Positions 46,189-56,910 of a stretch of DNA of 64,000 nt are shown one piece after another. Numbering within the stretch: the stretch's first letter is position 1; each line of letters starts with the position of its first letter. Position numbers and translations under genes: made by a program. Location: NCBI GenBank assembly GCA_018902385.1, contig JABSSW010000050.1, forward strand, positions 124,001 through 188,000, read 5' to 3'. Origin of the DNA: Physcia stellaris. Taxonomy: Eukaryota; Ascomycota; Lecanoromycetes; Caliciales; Physciaceae. The notes under the pieces were generated by a model. It saw nothing but the letters and a program-made list of their open reading frames with translations. It was not told the origin of the DNA and did not search any database.

Positions 46189-47534
46189 ATGCAAGTCTTC
46201 AGGAATCACACAGCTACCGCCTTGCGAGCTGCTGCTCGAAGACAAGGTTATTCTACAGCAACATCTGGCTACGCTGCAACTGCAGAAAATCTCCGAATAA
46301 ACAACGATACCAAGCTTATATATCAAGGCTTCACTGGGAAGCAGGGAACGTAAGCTCCGGCAATTCGACATCTAACACAATCGTGCAATGCTAAATGTAT
46401 CTAGGTTCCATGCACAGCAAGCAATCGACTACGGTATCTCTCGCCCAGTGAACACTTGAATTGCTTTAGGATAGGTCTGACGCGGAATAGGCACAAACGT
46501 CGTTGGTGGAACAAATCCTAAGAAGGCTGGAGAAACGCATCTAGGGAAGCCGGTGTTCGCCAATGTCAGGGATGCGGTAAAGGAGACTGGGGCCACAGCA
46601 TCTGCCATCTTCGTACCGTAGGAGTGGCCCGCTGTATCTTCTTTCGCAATTGCTGAATGTTGCGGCAGACCACCATTGGCAGCGAAAGGTATAGAAGAAG
46701 CAATCGAAGCGGAGATACCACTAGTCGTCTGGTACGTATGGGTGATTCCTACATGGACGATGTAATACTGATGTATTTTAGCATTACAGAGGGCATACCA
46801 CAACATGGTGAGTCTACTTCAATCAATGTGGATATAGGGACTGACTGGTGTAGATATGGTTCGCATTACCGACGTTTTGAAGACCCAAGGCAAAACGAGG
46901 CTTGTCGGACCGAATTGTCCTGGAATAATAGCCCCAGTATGCCCTCCGAACTTTACCAGCCGCAATCACTGAAGATAGTAGGGTCAATGCAAGATAGGCA
47001 TCATGCCAGGATTTATACACAAACGTGGCCGTATAGGCATCGTTTCACGATCCGGCACGCTAACATACGAAGCCGTCAACCAAACGACAGTGGCCGGCCT
47101 AGGTCAATCCCTTGTTATAGGTATTGGAGGAGACCCGTTCTCAGGCACAAATTTTATCGACTGCCTGAAGGTGTTTCTCGAAGATGAAGAGACGGAGGGG
47201 ATAATTATGATTGGGGAGATTGGTGGTTCTGCAGAAGAAGACGCTGCGGAGTACTTGAAGTCAAATAACACATCGAATAAGCCCGCCGTAAGCTTTATCG
47301 CAGGTATCTCGGCTCCGCCCGGAAGGAGGATGGGTCATGCTGGTAAGTAGTATTTCATTCAATCATCCTTGGGTCATGCTTAATGTGGGAACAGGAGCGA
47401 TCGTAAGTGGAGGTAAGGGAGGAGCAGACTCGAAGATATCCGCACTTGAAGGTGCAGGCGTTATCGTTGAGCGAAGTCCGGCATCATTGGGGAAGACTTT
47501 GCATGCGGAATTTGTCAAGCGCGATCTCATTTGA
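46189..47534 (+). CDS. LSC1: succinyl-CoA ligase alpha subunit, mitochondrial
   Basis: Eight exons: 46189-46349, 46405-46433, 46491-46617, 46669-46731, 46782-46807, 46854-46936, 46982-47342, 47395-47534; all seven introns are 45-57 nt and phases agree; 329 residues. It is the CoA-binding and phosphohistidine-carrying subunit of the TCA-cycle enzyme making ATP or GTP from succinyl-CoA. The N terminus [20 protein letters not shown] is a clear mitochondrial presequence, which decides this start over an in-frame ATG at 46090 that adds an acidic segment. Landmarks: [12 protein letters not shown] (CoA binding), [82 protein letters not shown], and [16 protein letters not shown] with the phosphohistidine (GHAGA). 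Exons of 26 and 29 nt make this the most finely split gene in the window. Confidence 0.95.
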
Positions 47535-48151
47535 AGGTGATAGTCAAGGTTCTTTCCTGTTACCCTTTTTTGAGCGTTTTGTAGTGTACCTAGTCTTCAG
47601 TCTTGATCGAGAAATACAACTACTGATATACAGTGACGTTTATGTACAACAACGTACACGCTCGACTGCTGGTCTTATGGAGACAAGATATGTTAAAGAG
47701 ATCTCGGGTAGACCTGACTCCAAGCAACATCAAGCTGGAGGTTTCAGAACCTGCAATAACAGGATGTACATTAGAGCGACCGATACAAAGAAATGCATAC
47801 GATCTGCCTTTTGATGGTCCTGATAGTCAAATTATCACGGCTCCGAACGTACTTTCAATTAGTATTCACAAGCCTTCGATTTATTGAATCCGGGATCATC
47901 GTCGTGATGCCAAGCATTTGCACGAGGATCTCAGTGACGGCAAGTTTTGCCGATGACGCCGCGCACCTGTAACCTGAGCCTCACCACCAGCTATCAATAA
48001 TCGCAGTTCTCCTCAATTCCTCTCCTTCGAATTGAAGCTGGTGACTTCTTCAAACTAGCAGAGGCTATATAACATCTACGCACGACATCGAGAGCGGTCT
48101 CCGGACTTCGCTTCCCGTGTATCCTCTACAACCTACCCAAGAACCGCCATC
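47535..48151. promoter_or_regulatory. upstream region of the V-ATPase subunit f gene
   Basis: No gene supported in 47535-48060. TATATAA at 48066-48072 lies 80 nt before the ATG at 48152, a good core promoter. Confidence 0.55.
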
Positions 48152-48761
48152 ATGGTCAAGCCTGTCGTTTCTGCCCTGAATGCCTGGAGCTGGTATGATA
48201 CCCTAAACTTCTTCGAGTATTTCAAGAGCTAACATGGTTTTGAATAGTGTCGTTGTCTCGGTCGCTGCCATCATCATTCTTTCCATCATCGGGGGCCTAT
48301 TCAAAGTACGCTGATCCAGTTACTCGATCTTCTTACTTTTCGAGGCATCACAGGAGGACAAATTCATCACATATGGAGGAGTCGTTGCTTTTGTGGAGAC
48401 AAGGAGTGCAAAGGGCTAATCAGTGTGCAAATCGGCAGGCAAATCACCATAGCTTGACAGGCTCAACGAAGGATCCAGAGGACGGGCCAGCGGTGGCAGT
48501 GAGCGTTTTTGCGGCTGTGGTCGTCTATGCTGTACGTCCCATCTCCAATCTATTCTCGCTCTCGAAGATCGTCGGATGGTCTCCTACGAGCTTCCGGGGC
48601 GCTCAACGTCGTGCCAGCCCAGATCCTGGATTCTCTCCAATAGCCTCCAACATCTTGGGATCATGCTAATAAACGAGAAACAGTGTTTCCTCGTCTTCTG
48701 CGGTTTCCAGGCCTACCTACATGCACGAGCTAGTAAAAGAGGGCAAATATCACTGAACTGA
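48152..48761 (+). CDS. V-type ATPase Vo subunit f (RNASEK-like)
   Basis: Four short exons (48152-48192, 48248-48305, 48439-48531, 48684-48761), introns 55, 133 and 152 nt, give 89 residues. MVKPVVSALNAWSCVVVSVA, IIILSIIGGLF, NHHSLTGSTKDPEDGPAVAV and VFCGFQAYLHAR match the pattern of yeast YPR170W-B, which was identified by cryo-EM as subunit f of the vacuolar ATPase Vo sector and belongs to the RNASEK family. Two membrane helices (about residues 12-33 and 53-75) flank a short luminal loop with the conserved DPEDGPAVA. It acts in the vacuolar and endosomal membrane as part of the proton channel assembly. Easily missed because no exon exceeds 100 nt. Confidence 0.88.
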
Positions 48762-49803
48762 ATAGTGGTCTGGGAAGAGGGCTTACTTGTGTCTGCGCGG
48801 GGTTTTTCAAGATTTGTGGAGTTTGCGAGGCGTTGGCTGTACCTTAGATCTCGAGTCCGTAGAGATGGCTTTGTGGGCTCGGAGAGCTAATGTGGATATA
48901 TGACATACATTCCGATTAATCGCTGGCAGTACCCTTTGTACAGTGGGATATTGCCTAGGACACTGTGTGGGAGAATGCTACATGCGATTTCTGTACGAAG
49001 TGATATTATCTCTAATACTAATCTACTTAGCTAATTACTAGGCCGCGTCGCCAACATCGTCAAACCGTCAATCCATATTATCTCGTTACCAGATATCAGA
49101 CGAGGTTTAGAGTGTCTCAATCTATATCCAGAAGTATCTATTTCAAGGCGTCTTTTGCATCCCACCCCTTTTAACCATTTAATTCTCGATTGAAGACTCT
49201 CATCGTTCCATAATCTCCCTCAACCACCGCATAAGCGCCGCTAATTCATGCAGTATGTACAACACTCCAACATAACTAACCCTTCCACTTTTGATACAGC
49301 ATCCGCCATCACCCGTTTGTATTTCCCCCTCCCTCCCCACCATTCTGGGTTTCATTCACTTTGCTCAATAGCGAGGAGGAGCTTTAGGCTTCGCTTATAA
49401 AGGGATGGGAATTCGGTCTTAAAGAGGGAGGGATGCTCTCTTGAGCTTGTAGCCGTTTGCAGAGGAATGGGATTTTGTGAGATATTCCTCTAAGGGCGGG
49501 GATGTAGGATGTGCTGTGGGAGGAAAGGGCCGTGGATGGGGGATTGAGGATAGGAAGATTCAGGAAGGGGCAGAAGTTAGAGGATTCAACGAGATGATTT
49601 TCTACGTTATTGTAGGACACGAGTAACAAGCGCCCCCTGTATCAACCAAGGAGAACTTGAACAAGCGGAAATATCTCCTAAAGAACGTCTAGCCTCTATC
49701 TTACTAGCCAAGAAAGGCATGCAAAAAGCTTCCGATGCTCAAGCAGAGAAAAGAGACAAGGGAAAAGGCAAAAGCCAGAAACCGTCGGCGCCAGCGCACC
49801 TAC
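48762..49803. other. convergent 3' region, mostly non-coding
   Basis: Between subunit f (plus) and the DUF1996 gene (minus). One plus-strand frame at about 49570-49820 is protein-like (GELEQAEISPKERLASILLA, then Lys-rich) and runs into the 3' end of the DUF1996 gene; it has no clear start codon or partner exon and is left unassigned. Confidence 0.4.
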
Positions 49804-50910
49804 TCAGACAAATCCACCCCTTCTGACCCTCCTCACGGTACCATTCACAGGCGCCGTCCCATTGACCGGCACCGCACCATTCCCCTCGCCAGGACACCCA
49901 CTCTCCACCACGCTCTCATTCCCCTCCGAGACCTTCGCACACCCCGGCAACTTGTCAATCAACCCCCTCATCGGCTCCTGGCTGAAGGGTTTCGCCAACG
50001 GACAATGGCCCACCGTATCCTTGACATGACTAGGCTGCAACGGCGCACATGAATCAATCATATCGGGCACCTCATTAACACACTCCTTAATCGCCGCCTT
50101 CAACACGTCCTCATCCCAACCATTGAGGAAATCCCCATGGAAGCCCGTGCCCGAGCCGTCGCCGTTGCTGAACACGAACTTGCCGCCCGCCGACTGCTGG
50201 ATATCCGCGACGCCGTACAGCACCTCGAAGAAGAGGTGGATGAGCGGCTTCGGGTGCGTGGGCGGGCACACGCCGTTGTCGATGCCGGACATGTACGCCA
50301 CGTGCGAGTTGTCGGCTTTGTACAGGTTGACGCCGTCCCAGCAGGACTGGAAGTGGATCTGCGCGCGCAGCCCGTTGGCGCAGCTCGTGTCGTTCATGAT
50401 GTGCGTCTCGCCCTTCGGGAGGGTGTCCAGGCACGCGAAGCTGACCCTCTCCGCGACCGGTCGGGCGTTCAGGTAGGTTGTCGGCGTGTCGGAGTAGGCG
50501 CGCAGACTGGTGTCGCCGGAGACCATGCGGAAGCCCGGCGGGAAGGGCACGATCTCCGTGCGGTTGTCGCCTCGGCCCAGGTAGTAGACTGTCATGCCGC
50601 CGTTGGGCACTTCTTGGAAGGAGCCGTTGGCGTGCTGGTAGTAGAACGTGGGCGTCCAGTAGGCGGATTTGTCGGCTTGGATCTCGCACGAGGTGCAGTT
50701 GGCGCTTTGGAGGGAGGTGTAGGTTGAGTCTGGGCCGATGTTGGAGGGGCCGGAGATTTTGTGGGCGTGGGGACTGAGGCTGTTGGGGTTGACGATGGGG
50801 TCGATGCGGGCGACTTGGATTTGGGAACAGGACATGCGGAAGTATGCGGTGCTGGAGTGTGCGAGGACGCCGAGTACCAGCACGGCGTTGGATAGATATT
50901 TATTATACAT
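49804..50910 (-). CDS. secreted DUF1996 protein
   Basis: Single exon, minus strand, 368 residues. Signal peptide LVLGVLAHSSTAYFRMSC. The body is one DUF1996 domain: MSCSQIQVARIDPIVNPN, SPHAHKISGPSNIGPD, SANCTSCEIQADKSAYWTP, PPGFRMVSGD, FQSCWDGVNL, SHVAYMSG, CPPTHPKPLIHLFFEV and FHGDFLNGWDED. The conserved His, Asp and Cys residues suggest an extracellular enzyme-like fold, but the activity of this family is, to my knowledge, not established. The C terminus is Gly/Asn/Val-rich and ends in a basic RRVRRGG. Strongly GC-rich codon use gives long false frames opposite. Confidence 0.9.
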   Translation of the reverse strand: MYNKYLSNAVLVLGVLAHSSTAYFRMSCSQIQVARIDPIVNPNSLSPHAHKISGPSNIGPDSTYTSLQSANCTSCEIQADKSAYWTPTFYYQHANGSFQEVPNGGMTVYYLGRGDNRTEIVPFPPGFRMVSGDTSLRAYSDTPTTYLNARPVAERVSFACLDTLPKGETHIMNDTSCANGLRAQIHFQSCWDGVNLYKADNSHVAYMSGIDNGVCPPTHPKPLIHLFFEVLYGVADIQQSAGGKFVFSNGDGSGTGFHGDFLNGWDEDVLKAAIKECVNEVPDMIDSCAPLQPSHVKDTVGHCPLAKPFSQEPMRGLIDKLPGCAKVSEGNESVVESGCPGEGNGAVPVNGTAPVNGTVRRVRRGGFV

Positions 50911-51617
50911 GGTTGTTGTTATTTGGAAAAATGATTGAATATTTGTTGTCTAGAAAAAAGAGTGTATGATGACAACAGTGAGTATGTGTGAAAAGTATTC
51001 GAAAAAGCTCCTGATGAAAAGTGGAAAACTTGTATGAATACAAAAACGCAAAGAAAAGTGGCAATCTTGTGAACTAAGTTAAGGGATATGAAGCTGGAAG
51101 GGAAAGAAGAACAAAGACGGTTGTGGCATTTAAGTATATGCTGAGAAAGTAATGACTATTCATCATGTTTCTCTTTAGGCGCCTGGTACATCTAGTAACC
51201 TGCCAGTGGTAAGATTTATGACTGAAAGTCATGAAACTGCATGAATGGCTGAAGAAATATGTTCACTACCGTGTTACACCCCAAAAATGGAACAAGGGGA
51301 TATTATTCACACGAACAGACCTGAGGCTATTCCACTGGCTAAACGCCGGGGAAACCAGCAGCGTCCTAGGAACGGTGAACGAATCTCATGCCCGAGCCTA
51401 GATGCTTAGGCTTTGTCTTTGGGGTGTGAAGCTAAGATAAAGAAAAGTGGCACAAAAATCTATCAGCGCCGAAACAGAACAAAGAGACAACACCGTCGAG
51501 AAATCTCGACTAAGCCGTGAAATTCGATAAAACTTCCTATAGGTTTAGGTGTCCACGTGTTAGGCATGCGTGAGACTCGACCATTAGATAATAGGTTGCA
51601 CTTTGACCCAGCAGTCT
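50911..51617. other. upstream region of the DUF1996 gene, no gene seen
   Basis: About 700 bp with no open frame of note. A 5' leader of the DUF1996 gene is expected at its left end. Confidence 0.5.
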
Positions 51618-51941
51618 TCATTCTCGGTCGATGTGAAGACCTAAGTACGTGGAGGCGTAGATTTCGGCAAATTTGTATACGCAGGCGTTGCCATCAGTAA
51701 TTACCAAGGAAGTGACCGAGTGCGAGCCTGATGATTGCCAGTCTTCTCTCATCATCTGATTGGCAATAGTGAGGGTCTCTGGAGTCAAGAAATTCGAGAT
51801 AATTGGAGTCGGATGGCACGTGTATCTAATATGCACGATCCGATGGCCTCTGAGTGCGGAGATTGGGACTTTGCCTATGGCAAATGAAGTGTTGAGGGTG
51901 TACCGCCTAGGAAAGACTCTTTGCCAGAGTTCAACAACAAT
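51618..51941 (-). pseudogene. possible remnant exon of an unrecognised gene
   Basis: A minus-strand frame open for 107 codons before its stop, strongly protein-like (VVELWQRVFPRRYTLNTSFA, then SALRGHRIVHIRY, then SHSVTSLVITDGNACVYKF). It has no upstream start in frame: a stop lies just before it at 51942-51944 and no acceptor site clears that stop. A second minus-strand frame just upstream (51875-52057, with HPMLMIHGGRPYADTC) may be part of the same old gene. I do not recognise the family. It may be a broken gene or a real one whose splicing I have not solved. Confidence 0.35.
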
Positions 51942-52238
51942 TTAGGACCTCTATCGATGACCACCATTGCAGATATAACGTCTGAATTCTTGCAGGTATC
52001 TGCATAAGGCCGCCCTCCATGGATCATCAACATCGGGTGAGCCAGGTACTCGTACACCTATTGTATGTAGAGACTGCGTTCATATGGGTTCCCCCAGTTC
52101 GTTCTCCAATGGGCCACCTCAACATGACAGCGAGGCTAGAGAGAGTACCGTAGTGCATAGGACCCCTTGAAATGTCATGTGGCATTAGACTTCATGCTCG
52201 CTACACCTGGATTGATTACATTTCCTGTAACATTTTGT

Positions 52239-53947
52239 TCAATATGTCATTACGCTCCTTTGTCCCGGCTTAATACGAAGACTCGTTCTGCCAATCAGTG
52301 TGCGAACGATGTCCTGATAGCCTTTATAAGCGGCTTTCTGGAGAGCCGTGTCACCAGAGACATAGTCTTTAATGTTGATGTCGGCCTTAGCATCGAGCAG
52401 CATGTTCACAATCTCAAGCTTGTTGTTTGAGGCCGCCAAGTGAAGTAACGTCTCACCGCTTGGCCTGTATGAATCTGCAGTGCGCGCATTGACATCTGCC
52501 CCGTGTTCCAGGAGAGCCCGAATGGTGGGAATTGACCAGTGAGATGCCGTCAGCAACAGAGGAGTCTTGGGAATCAGTTCGCCCGTCATTCTTGGGTTAC
52601 CCGCATAAGCAGGATCCGATTCAGCAGCCTTCCCGTTGGAATTTGCTCCGTTCTCAAGAAGCATTAGGACGAGGTCGTGCTTGTCGTAGAACACAGCCTC
52701 ATGTAGCGGCGTCCGACCTGAAATATCGCACGCGTTGATCTGAGCACCGTGTTCAAGAAGCAGCCTGATGACAGCGGTATTGGATTGCATATCACTGAGT
52801 CGTGTGTACCTGACTGCTTCTTGAAGGGGAGTGCGGTGACTATTGTTCCTTGCATTAGCATCCGCTCCGTGGTCGAGAAGAAGTCTGACTAGGCCTTCGG
52901 AGCGCCCTCCAGTATCGTCGCCTGCAGCAGCCCAGTGGAGAGGCGTTCTGCCTGCCCGATGATGGCCCATCGTGGCATTTCCGAATGGCTCACAGCGCAT
53001 CTCAATGTTAGCACCATGATCTAGAAGGTGTTCTGCGACGATCTTGTGCCCATACTGAGCAGCAAAATGTAACGCTGTTTTCCTCTCGGTTCTATCAAGA
53101 CAGTCGACTTCCGTGCCTGCCGCAAGTAGAACCTCCACATCCATATGATCTCCATCACGAGCCGCTTTCAGGAGATATTCTTGTCTTTGCCGTTTCTTGT
53201 TAACGAGGCTTCGTCTTTCTTCGAGACTCAGGCTCGAGCCATCCGGAACCGTGACTTCGCTCATAAGTACATCTCTTCCAGATGGGAAAGGCCTCCTCAG
53301 ATCGTTTCCTTCTAGCATCGATGCTGCATACACCGACTCTGTATAGAGTCTCAATGTCGTAGCAGGATCACTGATTGTGTCTTTGGAGTGGTTCAATAAG
53401 GTCGTCCTATCTCGACTGCTGCTAGTCTTTTCACCAAGCATGCGTAACGTCTGAAAACTAGAGCAATCTTACTCAACGTTACGAAAGCAACTTGAAAGGT
53501 CAATACGAACGTATTCAAGCCGATCATTGATAGACTCAAAGCCTCCTTATCTGACTGTAATTTAGCCCGAAGCTGGAGGAAGTCGCTCCTCGCCCTCCAC
53601 CATTGAAAACGTGGTGTTTTGCCATTACCTAGAGGTCGTGTATGCTCGCCTAATTTGTCCAAAATGATTTGGAGTGTTTTGTTGCAGTCTTCGAGAGGGC
53701 TTACGAGATCAGTGACATGCTTGTGCGCAAGCTCGTCGTTATCCACTACATGGCGAATTCTTGTTTCCTCTAGTGCCTTCTGTAGGTTTGAGATTGTTGT
53801 GTTAACACTAGCGGTGTCCTTTTGAATATTTTCAATCTCGTCGGGGATATTGTTAATGTTATTCACGAAGTCATTGATGGCCTTGTATGTTTTGAATGTA
53901 ACACCACCAAGGGCTATGGCTGTCGCAGAGATTGAAAGAGGATCCAT
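52239..53947 (-). CDS. Helo-like N-terminal domain plus ankyrin repeats
   Basis: Two exons on the minus strand, 53947-53507 and 53450-52239, 56-nt intron (GTATTG...TTTCAG), 550 residues. The N terminus MDPLSISATAIALGGVTFKT and the following helices match the fungal N-terminal domain found on STAND/NLR proteins (Helo-like group), related to membrane-acting HET-S/HELLP-type cell-death domains. The C-terminal 380 residues hold about seven or eight ankyrin repeats (for example KTALHFAAQYGHKIVAEHLL, GRTPLHWAAAGDD, RTPLQEAVRY, GRTPLHEAVFYDKHDLVLML, GETLLHLAASNNKLEIVNML). There is no NACHT or NB-ARC domain between. Such two-part proteins are thought to take part in self/non-self recognition or signalling; the role here is inference. 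The chosen start is the conserved MDPLS; the frame is open further upstream to 54112. Confidence 0.8.
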
Positions 53948-54677
53948 GACTTGTGAAGCACCGCACAGCTCAGTCGGCAACTTCGGCGTCTCATTTGGTC
54001 CAGAATGATCACGGCCGACAACCAAATCGCTCCACCGATTTTGTTGCCAACGCTGCCTCCGCTGCTGTGCCGCGCCACCTGCATGCACCGAATGGGATGA
54101 AGCGGGCGCCACAACTTTGTGCGTCTAGATTCGGTTCCAAGCTTCCAATCGGTCACATGTGTCAGACAGTCGGTGGCTTGAAAGAAATCACGCCATCAGC
54201 CAGCACGTCAATGCTTGGCCACAAGAGCTCGAGATACAAATAATCTCACTTGTACTCCGTACTCGTCAATGCAATCAGATTCAACAGCCAGGAAATTTGC
54301 CCCTAACAGGCGTCAGTCGGATCGTTGTGAAAGCTTGCTCGCTTTTTCCTGTTTCACAGGATGGAGCTGCATGATCCATACTGCTATTATTTTTGTTACT
54401 TCTCATAGTCGCTCTCCAGCTGATCATCAAGTAGCCACACAGGTATAAGATGGTGACAATAAATGCTGAAGCAAGGAACCGGCCGTACAAATGGCATCAG
54501 CATAGTTGCTGGAGCGGCTACAGCTCTTGTTGTGATCGTGTGGCCCACAGCCGCGAGATCGCGACGTCGCAACATCGCAACAAGCTTTCCTATATTCCTT
54601 ACTTTAGCTTTCCGCTTTGCTGCCTATGCCGTGACCGTGTACAGGGCATACCGTCAAATCCCAAACGATCTTGAGAT
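53948..54677. promoter_or_regulatory. divergent region between ankyrin gene and secreted-protein gene
   Basis: 730 bp between two starts facing away. Short frames such as 54463-54681 (hydrophobic) occur but have no support. No TATA box noticed. Confidence 0.45.
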
Positions 54678-55721
54678 ATGATTTGCCCGTTCTCTTACTT
54701 GGGCAAGGTGACTCTCATTTGCTTGCTGATACCAACATACCTTTCTATACGACTTGCAGTGGGGTCGGCGATCCCGACAGTTGTTTCACGATCTAATGAT
54801 ATGCGACTGTCCGCACACCGGGTGGCAGCGACGGCCTCCTTCAATCTTTCCAGGCCTACAGAATTCTCGTGCTCATCGGCTTTATATGGAATTAATCCAA
54901 ATAAAGAGAGCTGCATAGAGGCCATTCGGCAGATCGATAGTAGAGACGACAGAGAACAGAGTTGGAAAGCACGTAGTTCACACTACAGTTACGACATCGG
55001 ACTTCCTTGGGCTTATTGGAGCTGTACGTCCTATTACCTGTACAAATCATTCCCTTTCACTGACGTGCAACGGAGAAGCGGACGGGACATGCATGGTGAT
55101 GGCACTAATCGGACCAGGACATCGCGCTGCTAGGGCTAGTCTCCAAAATGTAGTTTTTGCAGCCCTTGGAGTTGTTCGAGAATGCGTGAATCATCCGCCC
55201 AGTCGGGGTGGTATGGCTATAAACATCGGTAAGTAGAGCCAGTACCGAAACAGTGTGTGGAATTAAAATGAGCACAGGGGGAGATGACAACCTTGGTGTT
55301 GTTGTTGCTCGATACGACCCACCATATGTGCATTGCTATGGTGAAGCAGACCGTAGCATTGCGAAGTCATGCCACAATATCTTGGAAAACATGCCGGGAA
55401 GTCCAGACAAGCGAGCCTTTACTTCGAACCCCCATTCAGTGTCTACCGCAGTGAAGCTCCCTTTTCATCGTACATCCTGTAAGTAGTCGGGTAGGCTCCC
55501 TGTGAAATGTGTATGAATCACTAACAGTAGATTGATCAGCGGACCACAAGTGTGCCTTGACACTGTCAATAAGAGGTGACTTTGACACCGAGAGCTGGGA
55601 ACGCATGTACGCCTTCTTAGTGATTATCAATTTCCTTTCTGAGCCGTCATTGGGGTTGCCTGAAGGAGTCGGGGGAAGCCTCCGCTTGAGAGACTTCTTT
55701 CGCAAGCCAATACTTGGCTGA
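54678..55721 (+). CDS. secreted Cys-containing protein of a common fungal family
   Basis: Four exons: 54678-55023, 55079-55228, 55278-55478, 55540-55721; introns 55, 49 and 61 nt; phases agree; 292 residues. A signal peptide or N-terminal anchor (LICLLIPTYLSIRLAVGSA) is followed by the pattern FSCSSALYGINPNKESCIEAI, a GLPWAYWS stretch, DGTCMVM, VVRECVN, GGMAINIGGDDNLGV, PPYVHCYG and SCHNILENMP. I know this Cys arrangement from many uncharacterised secreted ascomycete proteins (CxxALYG ... DGTC ... C ... CYG ... SC). Function is unknown. The C-terminal part after the third intron (ADHKCALTLSIRGDFD) closes the domain. The long N-terminal open frame and intron phases make a pseudogene unlikely. 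Confidence 0.78.
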
Positions 55722-56910
55722 GAATAGCAATGCTGACCCTTCCATTACTGACAGATGGGAAGATGCTTCGATCGTCACAGCGATGTGTCTCAGCAACGGG
55801 AGAAAGGGTTCAGTAGGTCGCCTTGGTATGCCGGTGACCCCCCACCTGTGCTAATCCGGAGAGCTAATTTTCGATGATAAGGCGACGCTGGTCGCATGTC
55901 TGTTGATATAAGTGGAGTTGCATCAGAAGAGCATTCGATTGACTAAGGAAGCAGAGCCTGTCGTCATATTTCTCTTGAACAGCTATCTGTTGTTGCTTAA
56001 TGACCTATAGCATGATGTCAATGTGGGGATCATTGTTCTACAGATTATGAGTATAGGGGATGTAAGCAGAGAGCTATATCGTAGGTACTCAGCCGAAGTT
56101 ACTTTAAGCCAGCGCCATTCCGGCTAGCCTCAACACGTCAACGCGAAACAGACGCGCCTGGGGTATGGAACTTTCACATCGTAATTATTTTGAGCGTGTG
56201 AGTACTCTCAAGACTTCAATGAGATAGATCTCTGGGTCCTTGTTCGCAATACCCCTGTTCAAGATCGTTGTGAGTCTGGTTTGAACGGTGCTCCGTGATA
56301 CTGCGTCAGACAATGTTCGCGTCTTAGAAGTGGACTCTAAGCAAAGACAGTGGGAGACTGATATTTAGTATGATGGCAGGTTTTTGCCGACAGCTACCGT
56401 AGCTTGTAGGCTTGACTGTCGAAAAGTCGTACTTGTAAAACTTGTGAGAGTAGCCTGCAGAATTCCGATCTCAAGCGTCTTTTCGGTCCGATGGAAGAAG
56501 ATCTTTCCTCCTAGTAAAGCATATATTCCGGAAGTTATTCAATTGGTTGCCAATGCTGATCATGCCACTGAGTGGATCGTGTTGTGGTGGCTCACTGGCT
56601 TGGGGTAGGTGGCCACGTTGAGAGTTTACTAGTGGGTTTATCGCCCCCTGTACGATCGGGATCGGGTCGGGTCTTTTGAGTCAGCGGTCAGGCTTCATCC
56701 ACCGTACCTCCTTCACCCTCTCCCTCCCCCTTCAACCACCCAACAACGCGTCGCAAACCATCTCAAACTGCTGCGAGCTGGTCGCATTAGCTTTGCGATT
56801 CATATACTGGGCCTTTGGAACCCTTCCTGCAAACTTTGCAATCGCTCTAGCTTCCGGCGCAAACTTGACCTCATCCCTCTGTACGCGCACTCGCAGCGCA
56901 AACAAGAACA
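55722..56910. other. 1.2 kb without a supported gene
   Basis: No motif-bearing frame. A 74-codon frame at 56384-56608 and others are unassigned. The last 250 bp before 56911 are rich in C and T and could be the leader of the next gene. Confidence 0.45.

Noticed and set aside
49570-49820. Lys-rich plus-strand frame overlapping the end of the DUF1996 gene
   Set aside because: Protein-like but lacks a start codon, splice partner and known motif; left unassigned.
50137-50727. 196-codon plus-strand frame
   Set aside because: Antisense to the DUF1996 domain; caused by strong GC bias.
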